A stretch of 64,000 nucleotides of DNA from Rhizomys pruinosus (lineage: Eukaryota; Chordata; Mammalia; Rodentia; Spalacidae). Position numbers and translations under genes: made by a program. The notes below the pieces were generated by a model. The model saw only the letters and a list, made by a program, of their open reading frames with translations, did not search any database and was not told the origin of the DNA. The stretch spans positions 801,507-865,506 of the forward strand of contig VZQC01006716.1 in assembly GCA_009823505.1 (NCBI GenBank), read 5' to 3'. Positions 20,606 through 30,865 of this stretch are shown piece by piece (the stretch's first letter is position 1; each line of letters begins with the position of its first letter).

Positions 20606-21820
20606 TAAGAGGTCCATTATTCTTCCCTAAATTCAATAGCCTAGAGAGGAAGCAAAAGAAAAGAAAGGCGGTGGAGGCAGCAAGGTGTACAGAGATCAGG
20701 ACTGCACAGGAGTACACTTCCTATATCTGGGGATCTGAGCAAAATACCCATCTTTTCTGAAGACATTTTTCCTTATCCTGAATAGGGGACCATCAAGACA
20801 CACACAGAGGGTGTGTGAGGATTATGTGGCCAAAGATACAGAAAGTTGTCCACAGAGCAAGGGTTCCAGAAGTGTGCTTTATGAATTGTGTGATTCCATT
20901 CAGTAAGTCCCTCCTTCTTTGACCATTTCCACCACAAGAATGCATGTGTTAGCAACCGCTGTACACACTGGTAGTTGTGGGGGGTGGTGAACATCTGATG
21001 GAGGAGGAGAGGTGATTTTCCTAAAGTCAAAGAATGAGAGTTAATTGATAAAAGAGTGGGAGACAGTCTTGTTTTCAGAAGGAAGTTTTTATTTCAGAGC
21101 AAGGTCTCAGGGCAGGAAGTCATTCAGTGACCCCCTAGGGAACATCTGAATAGCCGCAGCCCCCGGAAACCAAGACAGGACAGAAGTTCCTGATTTACTG
21201 TTCACTGGGAGGAAAGACCTGCCAGCACTAGGCCAAAGCCAAGCTTCACCTTGCCTCAGCTCTCCTCACTGCAAGAAAGTGCCCAGATGCATCTTCTCCA
21301 AGTGGTTGGTTCCAATGAACGAGTTTGGGTACTTAGAAGGTTGAGCAGCCAGTATTTGTTTCCATTGCTTACTCTTCTCATCTTACGATGGAGTTCAGAC
21401 AACTCCTTAGTAACAGGAAAGAATAAAGGGAACAGCTGAGGGAACGTGAGATGAGGGAAACATAAGAAATAAAAGGAAGGGTGTGCTTCACAGGTGCAGA
21501 TTCTCATCTGGGCATTCACTGTCCACATGCCCACATGTACATGGCTCTGTGCGGAGCACAGTCAGCCTCACTCAAAAATGTTCACAAATGAAGCCTCACT
21601 ATTCAACAGCCCCTGAGGTCAGGTCCGGCTCCATCTCCTTGCAGTTCCTCAAGGTCATCGGCTTAGATGTGGGATGACAGACAATTCAACACGCAAATAA
21701 TATGCAAACCAATAGTATAGTTAACTTGAATATCTTTCAAATAAGGAAGAATACAAAGAATAAAACAGAATATATTAAAGGTTTGTAAAGAAGTCAGGAT
21801 GGAAAATAAAATAGTCAACC
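20606..21820. other. Unique intronic sequence
   Basis: The longest repeat-poor stretch of the clean left half. No exon or RNA gene recognised. Short frames on both strands have no domain. Confidence 0.55.
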
Positions 21821-22023
21821 TTGGAGCTGAGAGACAGCTCAGAGGTTAAGAGTGCTGGCTGCTCTTGCAGAGGACCAATGCTCAGTTCAGTTCCCAGAAC
21901 CCACATGGCAGCTAACAGCTGTCCTTAACTTCCAGTCCACTTCTTCTGGGCACTGCATGCATGTGGTGCACTTATGTGCAGGCAAAACACTCACACAGAA
22001 AATAAATAGCAAAATAAAAAAAG
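21821..22023 (+). mobile_element. B2 SINE, older
   Basis: GGAGCTGAGAGACAGCTCAGAGG head; tail merges into the GAAA repeat. Confidence 0.8.
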
Positions 22024-22036
22024 AAAGTCATTCTGA

Positions 22037-22067
<31 letters not shown>

Positions 22068-22130
22068 GAAAGAAAGAAAGAAAGAAAGAAAGGAAAGAAA
22101 GAAAGAAAGAAAAAGAAAGAAAGAAAGAAA
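22037..22130 (+). repeat. (GAAA)n
   Basis: Purine-only GAAA/GGAAA run between a B2 tail and a B1 head. Confidence 0.95.
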
Positions 22131-22276
22131 AGCTTGGCATGGTGGTACACACCTTTAATCCCAGCTCTTGGGAGGCAGAGGCAGGCAGATCTCTGTGAGT
22201 TTGAGGCCAGACTGGTCTATATAGTTCCAGGACAGCCAGAGCTACAGGGAGACCCTGTCTCAAAAAAAAAAAAAAG
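22131..22276 (+). mobile_element. B1 SINE
   Basis: GCTTGGCATGGTGGTACACACC ... GGGAGACCCTGTCTC plus poly(A), joined to the GAAA repeat. Confidence 0.9.
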
Positions 22277-22324
22277 TCAATCTTATTTATTATTCTGAAG
22301 ATTACCCCAGGGCTATAATTATAA

Positions 22325-22325
<1 letters not shown>

Positions 22326-22355
<30 letters not shown>
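22326..22355 (+). repeat. (ATT)n
   Basis: Ten ATT units. Confidence 0.95.
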
Positions 22356-22436
22356 TTACAAACTAAGCTCATTTATTTTGATTTTCAACTTTTATCATGT
22401 GATCATGAAATCACATTGTTTCCTGTTGTATTTAAC

Positions 22437-22600
22437 TTTTTATTGATATATTTTAATTTTATGTTTATGAGTATTTTGTCAGATCCCCTGGAACTAGAGT
22501 TAAGGACAGTTGTTAGCCACCATGTGGGTGCTGGGAACCGAATCTTGGTCCTGTGCATGAACAGCTAGTGCTCTTATTTGCTGAGCCATCTCTCTAGCCC
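22437..22600 (-). mobile_element. B2 SINE with internal deletion
   Basis: Antisense tail (TTTTATGTTTATGAGTATTTTGTC) joins directly to CAGATCCCCTGGAACTAGAG; the middle is missing. Confidence 0.75.
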
Positions 22601-22878
22601 ATTGGTTCCTGTTAAAGGAATTAAAGCAAATTCCTTTAGACAAGCTTTGCGATACCAGCTGTGGGTAGTAACCATGGCCCAAAGTGCATAGTTGGCTCTA
22701 AGTCTCTTGGAGACCAAAGCAAAAGGGAAATATGAATAAATATAAATATAAAACAGCAAGGCTCTAAAGAACACTAGGGAAGATGTATTGAAGTCTACTA
22801 CTGGAATAGCTTTAGCCCCAAGGGGCCACTAGGAAGCCTGAGGAGGCAGAGATGATCTCTGTCAATTGCCTTGTTCCT

Positions 22879-23034
22879 GTTTTTTTTTTTTTTTTTTTGG
22901 GGTCTTTTAGAGACAGGGTCTCCCTGTAGTCCCAGCTGTCCTGGAACTCACTCTGTAGACCAGCCTGGCCTCGAACTCACAAAGATCCACCTGCCTCTGC
23001 CTCCCAAGTGCTAGGATTAAAGGCGTGCGCCACC
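22879..23034 (-). mobile_element. B1 SINE
   Basis: Antisense B1 with poly(T), ending GGCGTGCGCCACCAC. Confidence 0.9.
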
Positions 23035-23089
23035 ACTAGATGTCTAATGAACCAAGTGGTATCATTAATGCTGTTCATTAAGAATTCCT

Positions 23090-23300
23090 GAGGCTGGGCC
23101 TGGTAGCACAAGCTTATAATCCCAGCTACTCCAGAAACTGAGGCAGGAGTATTGTAAGTTCAAGATTAGGCTCAGCAACTTAGTGAGACCCTGTCTCAAA
23201 ATATAAAAATTACAAACAAGCTGGGGCTGTCTGTAGGTCAGTGGTTAAAGTGCTTGCCTAAGCATGAATGAAGCCCTCAGTTCAATTTAGTCCTGCAAAA
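23090..23300 (+). mobile_element. B1-ID composite SINE
   Basis: B1-like (GGCTGGGCCTGGTAGCACAAGC ... GACCCTGTCTC) then ID-like (GCTGGGGCTGTCTGTAGGTCAGTGG). This is the reverse order of a B4. Confidence 0.7.
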
Positions 23301-23545
23301 ACGAGTTCCTGGCTGTCCACCTTGTCCACAGAGAAAAAGATCTTCTTTCCCTTGGTCTGAGGCTAGTCCTTGCAGTTGGTTGGAACCACGAAGCTATTTC
23401 TGGACAATTGCTTTGGGCAGGAAGACATGTCACCTCCACTTCTGCATGTCCTTTCCCTCTGGCGTAGTGATGGCAGTGTCAGAGACACTAGTTATCCTAT
23501 CAGTGAAGTGAGCTGCTGTCCTGCAGATGAGCCTTGGACATGTAG

Positions 23546-23815
23546 AAACAGGCACTGGGGAGATGGCTCAGCAGGCAAAGTGGAAACGGGAGGACTGGAG
23601 TTCAGACGCCCAGCCAGTGGGCATGATGGCCTGCCTAGAATTCTAGGGCTGGTGTGGAAAGACAGACTGCTAACTAGACTAGCCCCATGGACAAGCTCTG
23701 GATTCAACTGACAGTCCCTGCTTCAGTGAGTAAAGTGGAGCGCAACCAAGAAAGACTCCCAGTGCCAGCCTCAGATGCATGCTCGCACGCATGCACATGC
23801 TACCAGACATAGATG
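23546..23815 (+). mobile_element. Composite B3/B1-like SINE, old
   Basis: ACTGGGGAGATGGCTCAGCAGGCAAAG head, middle with CCAGCCAGTGGGCATGATGGCC and GTAAAGTGGAGCGCAACCAAG, then a CT/CA tail. Confidence 0.65.
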
Positions 23816-23817
<2 letters not shown>

Positions 23818-23873
<56 letters not shown>

Positions 23874-23878
23874 CCTCT

Positions 23879-23922
<44 letters not shown>
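23818..23922 (+). repeat. (CT)n(CA)n compound microsatellite
   Basis: About 27 CT units, a short bridge ccacctcca, then about 21 CA units. Confidence 0.97.
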
Positions 23923-23925
<3 letters not shown>

Positions 23926-24062
23926 TGGCGGTGCATACCTTTGATCCTAACACCTAAGAGACAGAGGCAGATAGTTCTCTGTGAGTCTGAAACCAGCTTG
24001 TTGTACATGGAGAGCTCCAGGTCAGCCAGGACTACATAGTGAGGCCCTGTCTCGAAACAAAG
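23923..24062 (+). mobile_element. B1 SINE
   Basis: GCATGGCGGTGCATACCTTTGATCC ... GCCCTGTCTCG, directly after the CA microsatellite. Confidence 0.8.
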
Positions 24063-24081
24063 GGGGTGGGGTGGGGAGGAT

Positions 24082-24298
24082 GGAGCTGGAAAGTTGTCTC
24101 AGAGGTTAGAGGAGCATTTGCTGCTTTTGCGGAGGACATGGATTCAGTTCTCAGCACCAACACAGTGACTAACAGCTATCCATAATTCAAATTCCAGGGG
24201 ATCCAACACCCTCTTCTGGCCTCCATGGGCACTGCACATAAGTGGTACACTTACATACACAGGCAAAACACTCATATATGTAAAAGAAAAATAAAATA
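24082..24298 (+). mobile_element. B2 SINE, older
   Basis: Diverged head GGAGCTGGAAAGTTGTCTCAG; body and AT tail recognisable. Confidence 0.8.
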
Positions 24299-24322
24299 CC
24301 TTTTTTTAAAAAGAAATAAACC

Positions 24323-24600
24323 GGGGCTGGAGAGATGGCCTAGCGGTTAAGAGCGCCGACCGCTCTTGCAGAGGACCCGGGTTCGATCCCCAGCACCCAC
24401 ATGGCGGCTGAGAACCGTCTGAAACTCCAACTCCAGGAGAACTCCAGCTCCAGGGGAATCCGACGCCCACTTCTGACCTCCGCGGCATTGCACGACACGG
24501 GTGCACAGACTTGCATGCAGACAATACATTCGTACACATACAGAAATAAATAAAATTAATAAAAAAAAAAATTAAAAAAAAAATAAATAAAAAATAAAAA
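24323..24600 (+). mobile_element. B2 SINE, young type
   Basis: Full-length copy with 17-bp duplication and long AT-rich tail. Target duplication aaagaaataaacc on both sides. Confidence 0.93.
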
Positions 24601-24911
24601 GAAATAAACCTATGGTTTAAGCTGCTAGATCCTCTTTCCATTTCATTCAGACAGAAGACTATAGCAAGCAGTTCCTTTAAATTGAAAAATATTCATTTAT
24701 ATTTTACAACCATTCCTGAAATAATTCCAGGAGTCTTAGCATGTTTATTTCATGTTCCCCAAAAAGACTCTCTGAATTACCCTTATTGTTTACATTTACT
24801 TCATAATTGTTTGCATTTACTCTACCCTGTATATACTGTATAACTATCCATAAATCACCTATCATTATGGACATGGATAAATATGTAAAACATTTTACAA
24901 ACAGGAAAGGA

Positions 24912-25020
24912 AGCTGGGCCTGGTGATATACTCCTGTAATCCCAGCACGCAGGAGGCAGAGGCAAGAGGAAGGCTGTGAATACCAGCCAGGACTCTATAA
25001 CCAGACTCTATCTCAAAATG
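24912..25020 (+). mobile_element. B1 SINE, old
   Basis: GCTGGGCCTGGTGATATACTCCTGTAATCCCAGC. Confidence 0.75.
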
Positions 25021-25021
25021 A

Positions 25022-25267
25022 GGGGCTGGAGAGCTGGCTCAGTGGTTAAGAGCACTAGCTGCTCTTGTAGAGGACCTGGGTTCAGTTTCCACCTCTCACA
25101 TGATAACTAACTCCAGTTCTAGGGGATCTGACATCCTTTTCTGATCTCCATGGATGTCGCGCCACACAGCTGAGCACTCATATACATGCAGGCAATACAT
25201 GCATACACGTAAAATAAATATAACAAAATATTTTAATAAACAAAACAAAATAAAACAAAACAAAAAA
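25022..25267 (+). mobile_element. B2 SINE, older
   Basis: GGGGCTGGAGAGCTGGCTCAGTGG head; long A-rich tail (AAACAAAAT)n. Confidence 0.85.
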
Positions 25268-25297
25268 GGAAGAGAACTTCATTTTACTGGACACATC

Positions 25298-25298
<1 letters not shown>

Positions 25299-25348
<50 letters not shown>
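25299..25348 (+). repeat. (GA)n
   Basis: About 24 perfect GA units. Confidence 0.97.
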
Positions 25349-25350
<2 letters not shown>

Positions 25351-25386
25351 TGGGGTTTGGAAAAGAAATAAAATCCTTAAATTGCA

Positions 25387-25528
25387 CGGGGCATGGTGGC
25401 ATATGCCTTTAATCCCAGCACTTGGGAGGGAGAGGCAGGCTGATCTCTGAGTTCAAGGCCAGCCTGGTATACATAGCAAGCTCCAGGTCAGCTAGGACTA
25501 AAGGGAGACCCTGTATCAAAAAGAAAAA
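25387..25528 (+). mobile_element. B1 SINE
   Basis: Full B1 with a 16-bp duplication aaatccttaaattgca on both sides. Confidence 0.92.
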
Positions 25529-25591
25529 AAATCCTTAAATTGCATATGTATTCCATATATTTTAAAAGTATATAAAGTAAATCCACTTTTT

Positions 25592-25736
25592 TAATTTTTA
25601 TTTTTTTAAGTCTTTTTAAGACAGGGTCTCCCTGTAGCCCCAGTTGCCCTGGGTCCAGGCTTGCCTTGAACTCACAGAGATCTGCCTGCCTCTGCCTCTG
25701 GAGTGCTGAGATTAAAGGTGTGCACTTACTCCCAGC
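25592..25736 (-). mobile_element. B1 SINE
   Basis: Antisense B1, partly deleted. Target duplication agtaaatcca at 25,576-25,585 and 25,737-25,746; the second copy is also the left duplication of the U1/B1 chimera. Confidence 0.85.
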
Positions 25737-25746
25737 AGTAAATCCA

Positions 25747-25777
25747 TTTTTTTTTGGTCTTTTCGAGACAGGGTCTC
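25747..25777 (-). mobile_element. B1 3' tail of the U1/B1 chimera
   Basis: Minus-strand B1 3' end plus poly(A), joined without a gap to the U1 copy. Target duplications agtaaatcca lie at 25,737-25,746 and 25,942-25,951. This is the arrangement expected if the L1 reverse transcriptase switched template from a B1 RNA to U1 RNA. Confidence 0.85.
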
Positions 25778-25941
25778 CAGGGGAGAGCATGAACGCAGTC
25801 CCCCACTACCACAAATTATGCAGTCGAGTTTCCCAAATTTGGGGAAATCGCAGGGGTCAGCACATCCCAAGTGCAATGGATGAGCCTCACCCTGGGAAAA
25901 CCACCTTCTTGATCATGGTATCTCCCCTGCCAGGTAAGTAT
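25778..25941 (-). pseudogene. Full-length U1 snRNA pseudogene fused to a B1 tail
   Basis: The minus strand reads a complete 164-nt U1-like RNA, starting ATACTTACCTGGCAGGGGAG (the 5'-splice-site recognition sequence) and ending TCTCCCCTG. The Sm-site region and the stem-loops can be followed throughout. About eight to ten substitutions from the U1 sequence I know, several at CpG sites, mark it as a decayed copy. On the minus strand it runs directly into the last ~20 nt of a B1 SINE (gagaccctgtctcgaaaagacc) and an A-tail, and the whole is flanked by a 10-bp target duplication. It is therefore a retrotransposed chimera rather than a transcribed U1 gene, and no U1 promoter element is seen beside it. 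Confidence 0.92.
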
Positions 25942-25973
25942 AGTAAATCCACTTTTAAAAATTGTATTTTCGG

Positions 25974-26206
25974 GGCTGGAGAGATGGCCTAGCGGTTAAG
26001 AGCGCCGACCGCTCTTGCAGAGGACCCGGGTTCGATCCCCAGCGCCCACATGGCGGCCGAGAGCCGTCTGAAACTCCAATTCCAGGAGAACTCCAGTTCC
26101 AGGGGAATCCGAGACCCTCTTCTGATCTCTGCGGCATTGCACGACACGGGTGCACAGACCTGCATGCAGACAGTACATTGATACACATACAGAAATAAAA
26201 AAAAAA
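25974..26206 (+). mobile_element. B2 SINE, young type
   Basis: Full-length copy with 17-bp duplication. Target duplication attgtattttc at 25,963 and 26,209. Lies just beyond the U1/B1 chimera. Confidence 0.93.
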
Positions 26207-26220
26207 AATTGTATTTTCAT

Positions 26221-26378
26221 GCTGGGTGCAGTAGCACATGCCTTTAATCCCAGCATTCTGGAGACGGAGGGAGACATATTTCTGTGAGCTCAGGCCAGCT
26301 TAGTCTACATAATGAATTCTAGGCTGTCTGGGTTAAAAGGAGACCTTGTCTTGAAAAACATACAAAAAAAAAAAAAAG
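26221..26378 (+). mobile_element. B1 SINE
   Basis: GCTGGGTGCAGTAGCACATGCC ... GGAGACCTTGTCTTG plus poly(A). Confidence 0.85.
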
Positions 26379-26401
26379 GCCAAAAAGTAACATTTTAATT
26401 T

Positions 26402-26490
26402 AGTGTGTGTGTGTGATGGGAGGCAAATGCCATGACATGCCTACAGAGGTCAGAAAATAATTGGAGGAGTTAGTTCTCTCCTTCCATACG
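26402..26490 (-). mobile_element. B3 fragment
   Basis: GTCAGAAAATAATTGGAGGAGTTAGTTCTCTCCTTCC, truncated. Confidence 0.65.
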
Positions 26491-26519
26491 GGCCCAGGAT
26501 TTCTTTACTTTTAAGATTA

Positions 26520-26534
26520 ATTTTATTTTATTCA

Positions 26535-26574
<40 letters not shown>

Positions 26575-27084
26575 TGGGCACAGATGCAGGTTCCCATGGA
26601 GTCCAGAAGAGGGTCCTGGATGCTTGAAGTTGGAGTTACAGACGTGTGAGCTACTTGATACGGGCACTAGGACCTGGACTCCTAGTCCTCTGACAGAGCA
26701 GCAAGCACTCTTTTTTTATTTAAAAATTTTTTTTTATTTATTTTTATGTGTATGAATGTACTGTCTGCATGTAGGTTTGTGTACCCGTGTTGACAAGCAC
26801 TCTTTTAAAATATATTTTATTTATTATTTTTATTTTATGTGTATGAGTGTATTGCCTGCATGTGTGTAAGTGCACCCATGCTGTGTAAAGCCTGTGGAGG
26901 TCAGAAAAGGGCATTGGATTCCCCTGGAACTGGAGATACAGATGGTTGGTATCTGCCATATGGGTGCTGGGAATCAAACCCAAGTCTTCTACAAGAGCAC
27001 TTCTACCAGTGCTCTTGACCACTAAACCATCTCCCTAGCCCAGATAGCAGGAAGCACTTTAATCACTGAGCCATCACTCCAGCC
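26520..27084 (-). mobile_element. Nested B2 cluster
   Basis: An outer old B2 (26,520-26,712, completed at 27,042-27,084) holds a second B2 (26,808-27,041) and a 5'-truncated B2 tail (26,714-26,791) flanked by caagcactctttt duplications. Confidence 0.75.
26539..26574 (+). repeat. (GT)n
   Basis: About 18 GT units inside an old B2. Confidence 0.96.
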
Positions 27085-27904
27085 TAAATCCACTTTAAAA
27101 AAATATTCTTCTATTTATCTATTCTTTGTAAATCCACTTTTTAGTTAGAAAATAGAAATAAGACAATGAATACGCACCGTGACAATCCTGTAAACGCATG
27201 AATTTCAACTAAATGCCTCATTTCAACTAACAATGTCCAACTTGTCCTTCATCAGATTTATATCAATTACTGACATAGTAAAACAATTAGGCTCAGTTTC
27301 TTTCACTCCTGGTCTGGAAGAAATTCTAGTGATCAAAAACCCAAAACCAATGGCAACAGGAAGAAGACAAACGTCTTGCTGCTTTGAATGCTCGGTCAGC
27401 CCTGCTCCCCTCATGCCTTGGCTATGTGGTCTCTAGCACTTGGGAAAAGATTATAATATTGAAAAAAAAAAAACCCAAATTAGCCAGATTTGTTTTCCAT
27501 TTCACAGCTGACCAATGTTTCAGTCTTAGGCCTCTGCTTCCTAAAGAAAAGTGCACTTGAGACGGGGAATCATTATGAGACAGATTTTACCCTCTGAACA
27601 ATGTATTTTTCAATATTTTTCTTAGAAGTTATGTGACCTTCAATAAGTTATTAATTGACCTCTCTGGGTCCATTTCCCTTCATGTGAGATAAAGTGTGGT
27701 TTATAATTCACAATCCTCAGCCTCCTCAGAGTCAGGGTCACAGGACCGTGCCTCCTTGTCTGGCTCTCGGATGGTTTTAGATTTAGGAGATCAGGAAATC
27801 TTATGATTTTATAATATAGCTCTGTATATGTGTGTGTATGTACAAGAATGTATGTACAGATGGATGCCAGAGATTGATCTCAGGTGTCTTCTTTGATTGC
27901 ATTC
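27085..27904. other. Mostly unique intronic sequence
   Basis: One MIR (27,625-27,720), otherwise nothing recognised. Two taaatccact motifs at 27,086 and 27,131 echo the target sites at 25.6-25.9 kb. Confidence 0.5.
27625..27720 (+). mobile_element. MIR element
   Basis: GTTATGTGACCTTCAATAAGTTATTAATTGACCTCTCTGGGTCCATTTCCC. Confidence 0.7.
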
Positions 27905-28036
27905 CATCAAAGGTCTCCTTGTAGCCCCAGCTGGCCTGAAGATACAGACCAAGCTGGCCTTCATCTCAAAAGAAATCCACTTGCCTCCACCTCTTAAGTG
28001 CTGGGATTAAAGGCATGTGCCACCATGCCCAGCTCC
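27905..28036 (-). mobile_element. B1 SINE, old
   Basis: Antisense B1 ending GGCATGTGCCACCATGCCC. Confidence 0.8.
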
Positions 28037-28044
28037 ATCTTGTT

Positions 28045-28259
28045 TTTTGAGACAGGGTCTCTTGCTGAACCTGGAGCTCATTGATTGGCTAGATGAGCTG
28101 GCCAGCAGATCCCAAGGGTACTTCTGTTTCTGCATCCCCAGCATGACATTACGGGTACATGCTATTGCATGGTTTTTGCATGGGTCATGGGGCTCAAACT
28201 ACTAATGCCATAATGCTGTCTGGAACACGCACTTTACCAACTAAGCCATCTCCCCAGCC
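28045..28259 (-). mobile_element. RSINE1
   Basis: Antisense: TTTTTTGAGACAGGGTCTCTTGCTGAACCTGGAGCTCATTGATTGGCTAG ... CAACTAAGCCATCTCCCCAGCCC. Confidence 0.85.
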
Positions 28260-28281
28260 CTGGAATATTGCACTTTGTTCT

Positions 28282-28409
28282 GTTTTTGAGATAGGGTCTT
28301 GCTATGTAGGCCTGGCTGGCCTAGAACTCACTATGTGTAGACCAGGCTGGCCTCACACTCACAGAGATCCCCCTGCTTCTGCCTCTTGAGTGCTGTCACC
28401 ATGCCTAGA
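28282..28409 (-). mobile_element. B1 SINE, old
   Basis: Antisense B1 (TTTTTGAGATAGGGTCTTGC ... GTGCTGTCACCATGCC). Confidence 0.8.
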
Positions 28410-28819
28410 TATCACACTGCTTTTGATGTTACTATTAGAACTTGGCTTTCCACTAAAGGAATGTCCTGTGACAAGGGTGTCTATTATCTCCAAGGGATTG
28501 ACGTCTTTGTCTCTGCAAAAGAATTCTCAGAGGTGGCTGAGCTACAAGGAAATAGGGTAATAAAACTCAGAAGGAGGTAGGGAAGACTCCCTCCTGTCAA
28601 AGATAACAATGGTATTCTATTAATCATCACTGTGAGCCACTGATATTTAACAAGCTGTAGGAGATTCTGGAGCCTAGAAAGATACCTGAGCACTAAATGA
28701 CAAAAGGATTTTTCCCTCAGTAGCTCCCAACAATGATTTGTTTACTTACTTTCTAGCAGAGGCCATATGTTGGTTACATTTTTGCAGCCAGATGGCTGGT
28801 TCAAATCCTCCCCCATGCT

Positions 28820-28947
28820 TAGAAATTATGTGACTTTCAACAGCTATTTGATCTCTCCAGGCCTGTTTCCCTTCATATGAGATAAAGTTAATAATACTTC
28901 ACAGGGTTATTGTGAGTATTAAATCAATGAATTCATATAAGGCATGT
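28820..28947 (+). mobile_element. MIR element
   Basis: AATTATGTGACTTTCAACAGC ... CCTGTTTCCCTTCATATGAGATAAAG ... GGGTTATTGTGAGTATTAAATCAATG. Confidence 0.8.
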
Positions 28948-29254
28948 AGAAAATTGTCATCTCACATCTGCCCACTGAATGTTAGGAACATTCAGTTTTC
29001 TGCATTCTCCTCCATAAATTAGGAATACAAAGGCTTCTTTTCTATGCCTCTCAGTGAGAAGATTGGAAATATTTTGTAAAACATAAAAAATACTTATGAT
29101 ATAATTTAGATGCTGTAAAGACATTTGATCAGACACAGGCCCTGGAAGTGCAGGCAGCTGGGAATATGACAGGAAAAGCAGCCCAGAGGAAGGAAGGAAA
29201 GATGAGAGAGAGAAGGGAGCTGGCACTGCCTGCTGTGCCTGCCACCTGTTAGGG

Positions 29255-29425
29255 CACTGAGTGCTCTTTCTCATCAACACATATAAGGTAAGTATTTTGT
29301 TGGTAATAAAACTAAGATTGGCAAGATTAAGTAAGATCCCAGGCCAAGTTCGCAAAGCTATAAATACCAGAGCCCAAATTCAAACCCAGTGCTGAAGCCA
29401 AAGTTCTCATAACTCTCCCATTCAA
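29255..29425 (-). mobile_element. MIR element
   Basis: Antisense MIR with AAAACTAAGATTGGCAAGATTAAGTAAG and CAAATTCAAACCCAGTGCTG. Confidence 0.6.
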
Positions 29426-29602
29426 TTGTACAACAGGTATTCCTTTAGCAAATACAGGCAGCTGCTTTGCTGGTGTAGCTAATCAACAGAGGCCAGTAAA
29501 GTGACAGTGGTTGGTGGACGGGGTACATGCTGATCCAGATAGCTCTCCGACCACCTTCAGGGTAATAGGTCTTGGGAAAACCACTTAAAAGAAGGTTATT
29601 TA

Positions 29603-29860
29603 GGGCTGGAGAGATGGCCTAGCGGTTAAGAGCGCTGACCGCTCTTGCAGAGGACCCGGGTTTGATCCCCAGCGCCCACATGGCGGCCGAGAACCGTCTG
29701 AAACTCCAATTCCAGGAGAGCTCCAGTTCCAGGGGAATCCGACACCCTCTTCTGACCTCCGCGGCATTGCACAACACGGGTGCACAAACTTGCATGCAGA
29801 CAGTACATTCATACACATACGGAAATAAATAAAATTAATAAAAAAATTAAAAAAAAAAAA
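29603..29860 (+). mobile_element. B2 SINE, young type
   Basis: Full-length copy with 17-bp duplication. Target duplication agaaggttattta on both sides. A truncated B1 follows at once. Confidence 0.93.
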
Positions 29861-29873
29861 AAGAAGGTTATTT

Positions 29874-29990
29874 AATCCCAGCACTCAGGAGGCAGAGGCA
29901 GGCAGATTTCTGTGAGTTCAAAGCCAGCCTGGTCTACAGAGTGAGTTCCGGGACAGCTGGGTATACAGAGAGACCCTGTCTCAAAAAAGA
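29874..29990 (+). mobile_element. B1 SINE, 5' truncated
   Basis: Starts at ATCCCAGCACTCAGG; aaggttatt duplication on both sides. Confidence 0.88.
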
Positions 29991-29999
29991 CCCCCCCAA

Positions 30000-30764
30000 A
30001 AGGTTATTATACAGCTGCTGCTGGACCCTGAGGCCATCAAAGTCAGCTCAACCATATGTGGCTGCATCAACGGAGAAGACCCCATGAGCAGCTGATGGTG
30101 CCAGCAGAAGGAATGATGCAGCATGACAAATAAAATGCGAACACATAGAGGTTCTTAGCTTAAGTCCTTCACCATACTCAAATTCTAGAATTCACTGTAA
30201 CTACTCCCAGCCTTTGAACTTCCTGCGATCAGATTCTGCCTTCCCACCTCCCCAGTCTCCCGATGGAATTCTTTGTGGTCATCTGCTAAGCCCCATCGCC
30301 CTTCTCATTCTCTGGAGATTTCTACCCTGGTTCATTAGAAGACTTATTGCCAGGACGACTCCTACCTACCACCACTCTTGGTGCCCAACATCCTTCTAGC
30401 ACTTGCTATCTTCCTCAACATCCTGTCAGCCATCTTCGCTATTCACTTCTGTGGTCAGACTCTAGCTCTGGTCATTAGGAATATGCAAATGTTTCAGAAT
30501 CTCAATTTAAAGCATTCCACTATGACCACCTCCACTTATCTTTAGTTATTGTTGATAACGTTATGATATAATTTAGATGCTGTAAAGTTCATTCTTTGTG
30601 AAGTCCATAAGCCAGTGGGTTTTAGTTTATTCATGGAATTGGATGACCAATATCATAAATACTTTAAAATATTTTTACCACTGTCCTTCAAACCATGTGC
30701 CTGTGTAGTTTTCACCATCCCCTGCTCCATCTTCCCATTGCCTAATTTTTAAAGATACTTGTTT
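30000..30764. other. Unique intronic sequence
   Basis: No repeat or exon recognised. ATGATATAATTTAGATGCTGTAAAG occurs here (near 30,562) and again at 29,096, suggesting an uncharacterised old repeat. Confidence 0.5.
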
Positions 30765-30862
30765 TCACTTATATTATTTTATGTATATGACTGCACGGCC
30801 TGCGTGTATGCTCGTTTATCATGTGCATACCTGATACCCTCAGAAGCCAGAAGACAGCATCT
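30765..30862 (-). mobile_element. B3/B2 fragment
   Basis: Antisense SINE tail and body (TTTTATGTATATGACTGCACGGCCTGCGTG ... CAGAAGCCAGAAGACAGCATC) abutting the truncated LTR. Confidence 0.6.
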
Positions 30863-30865
30863 CCC

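Larger units (their letters stand above)
28410..29590. other. Unique intronic sequence with MIRs
   Basis: Two MIR relics and otherwise unique sequence. A short frame at 28,386-28,580 and a 132-codon minus frame at 28,957-29,355 are unrecognised. Confidence 0.5.

Noticed and set aside
23679..24039. Low-complexity frames rich in S/L, R/E, H/T or C/V
   Set aside because: They are translations of the CT/CA microsatellite.
25778..25941. A functional U1 gene
   Set aside because: It has several substitutions, no snRNA promoter or 3' box recognised, and a B1 tail within target duplications.
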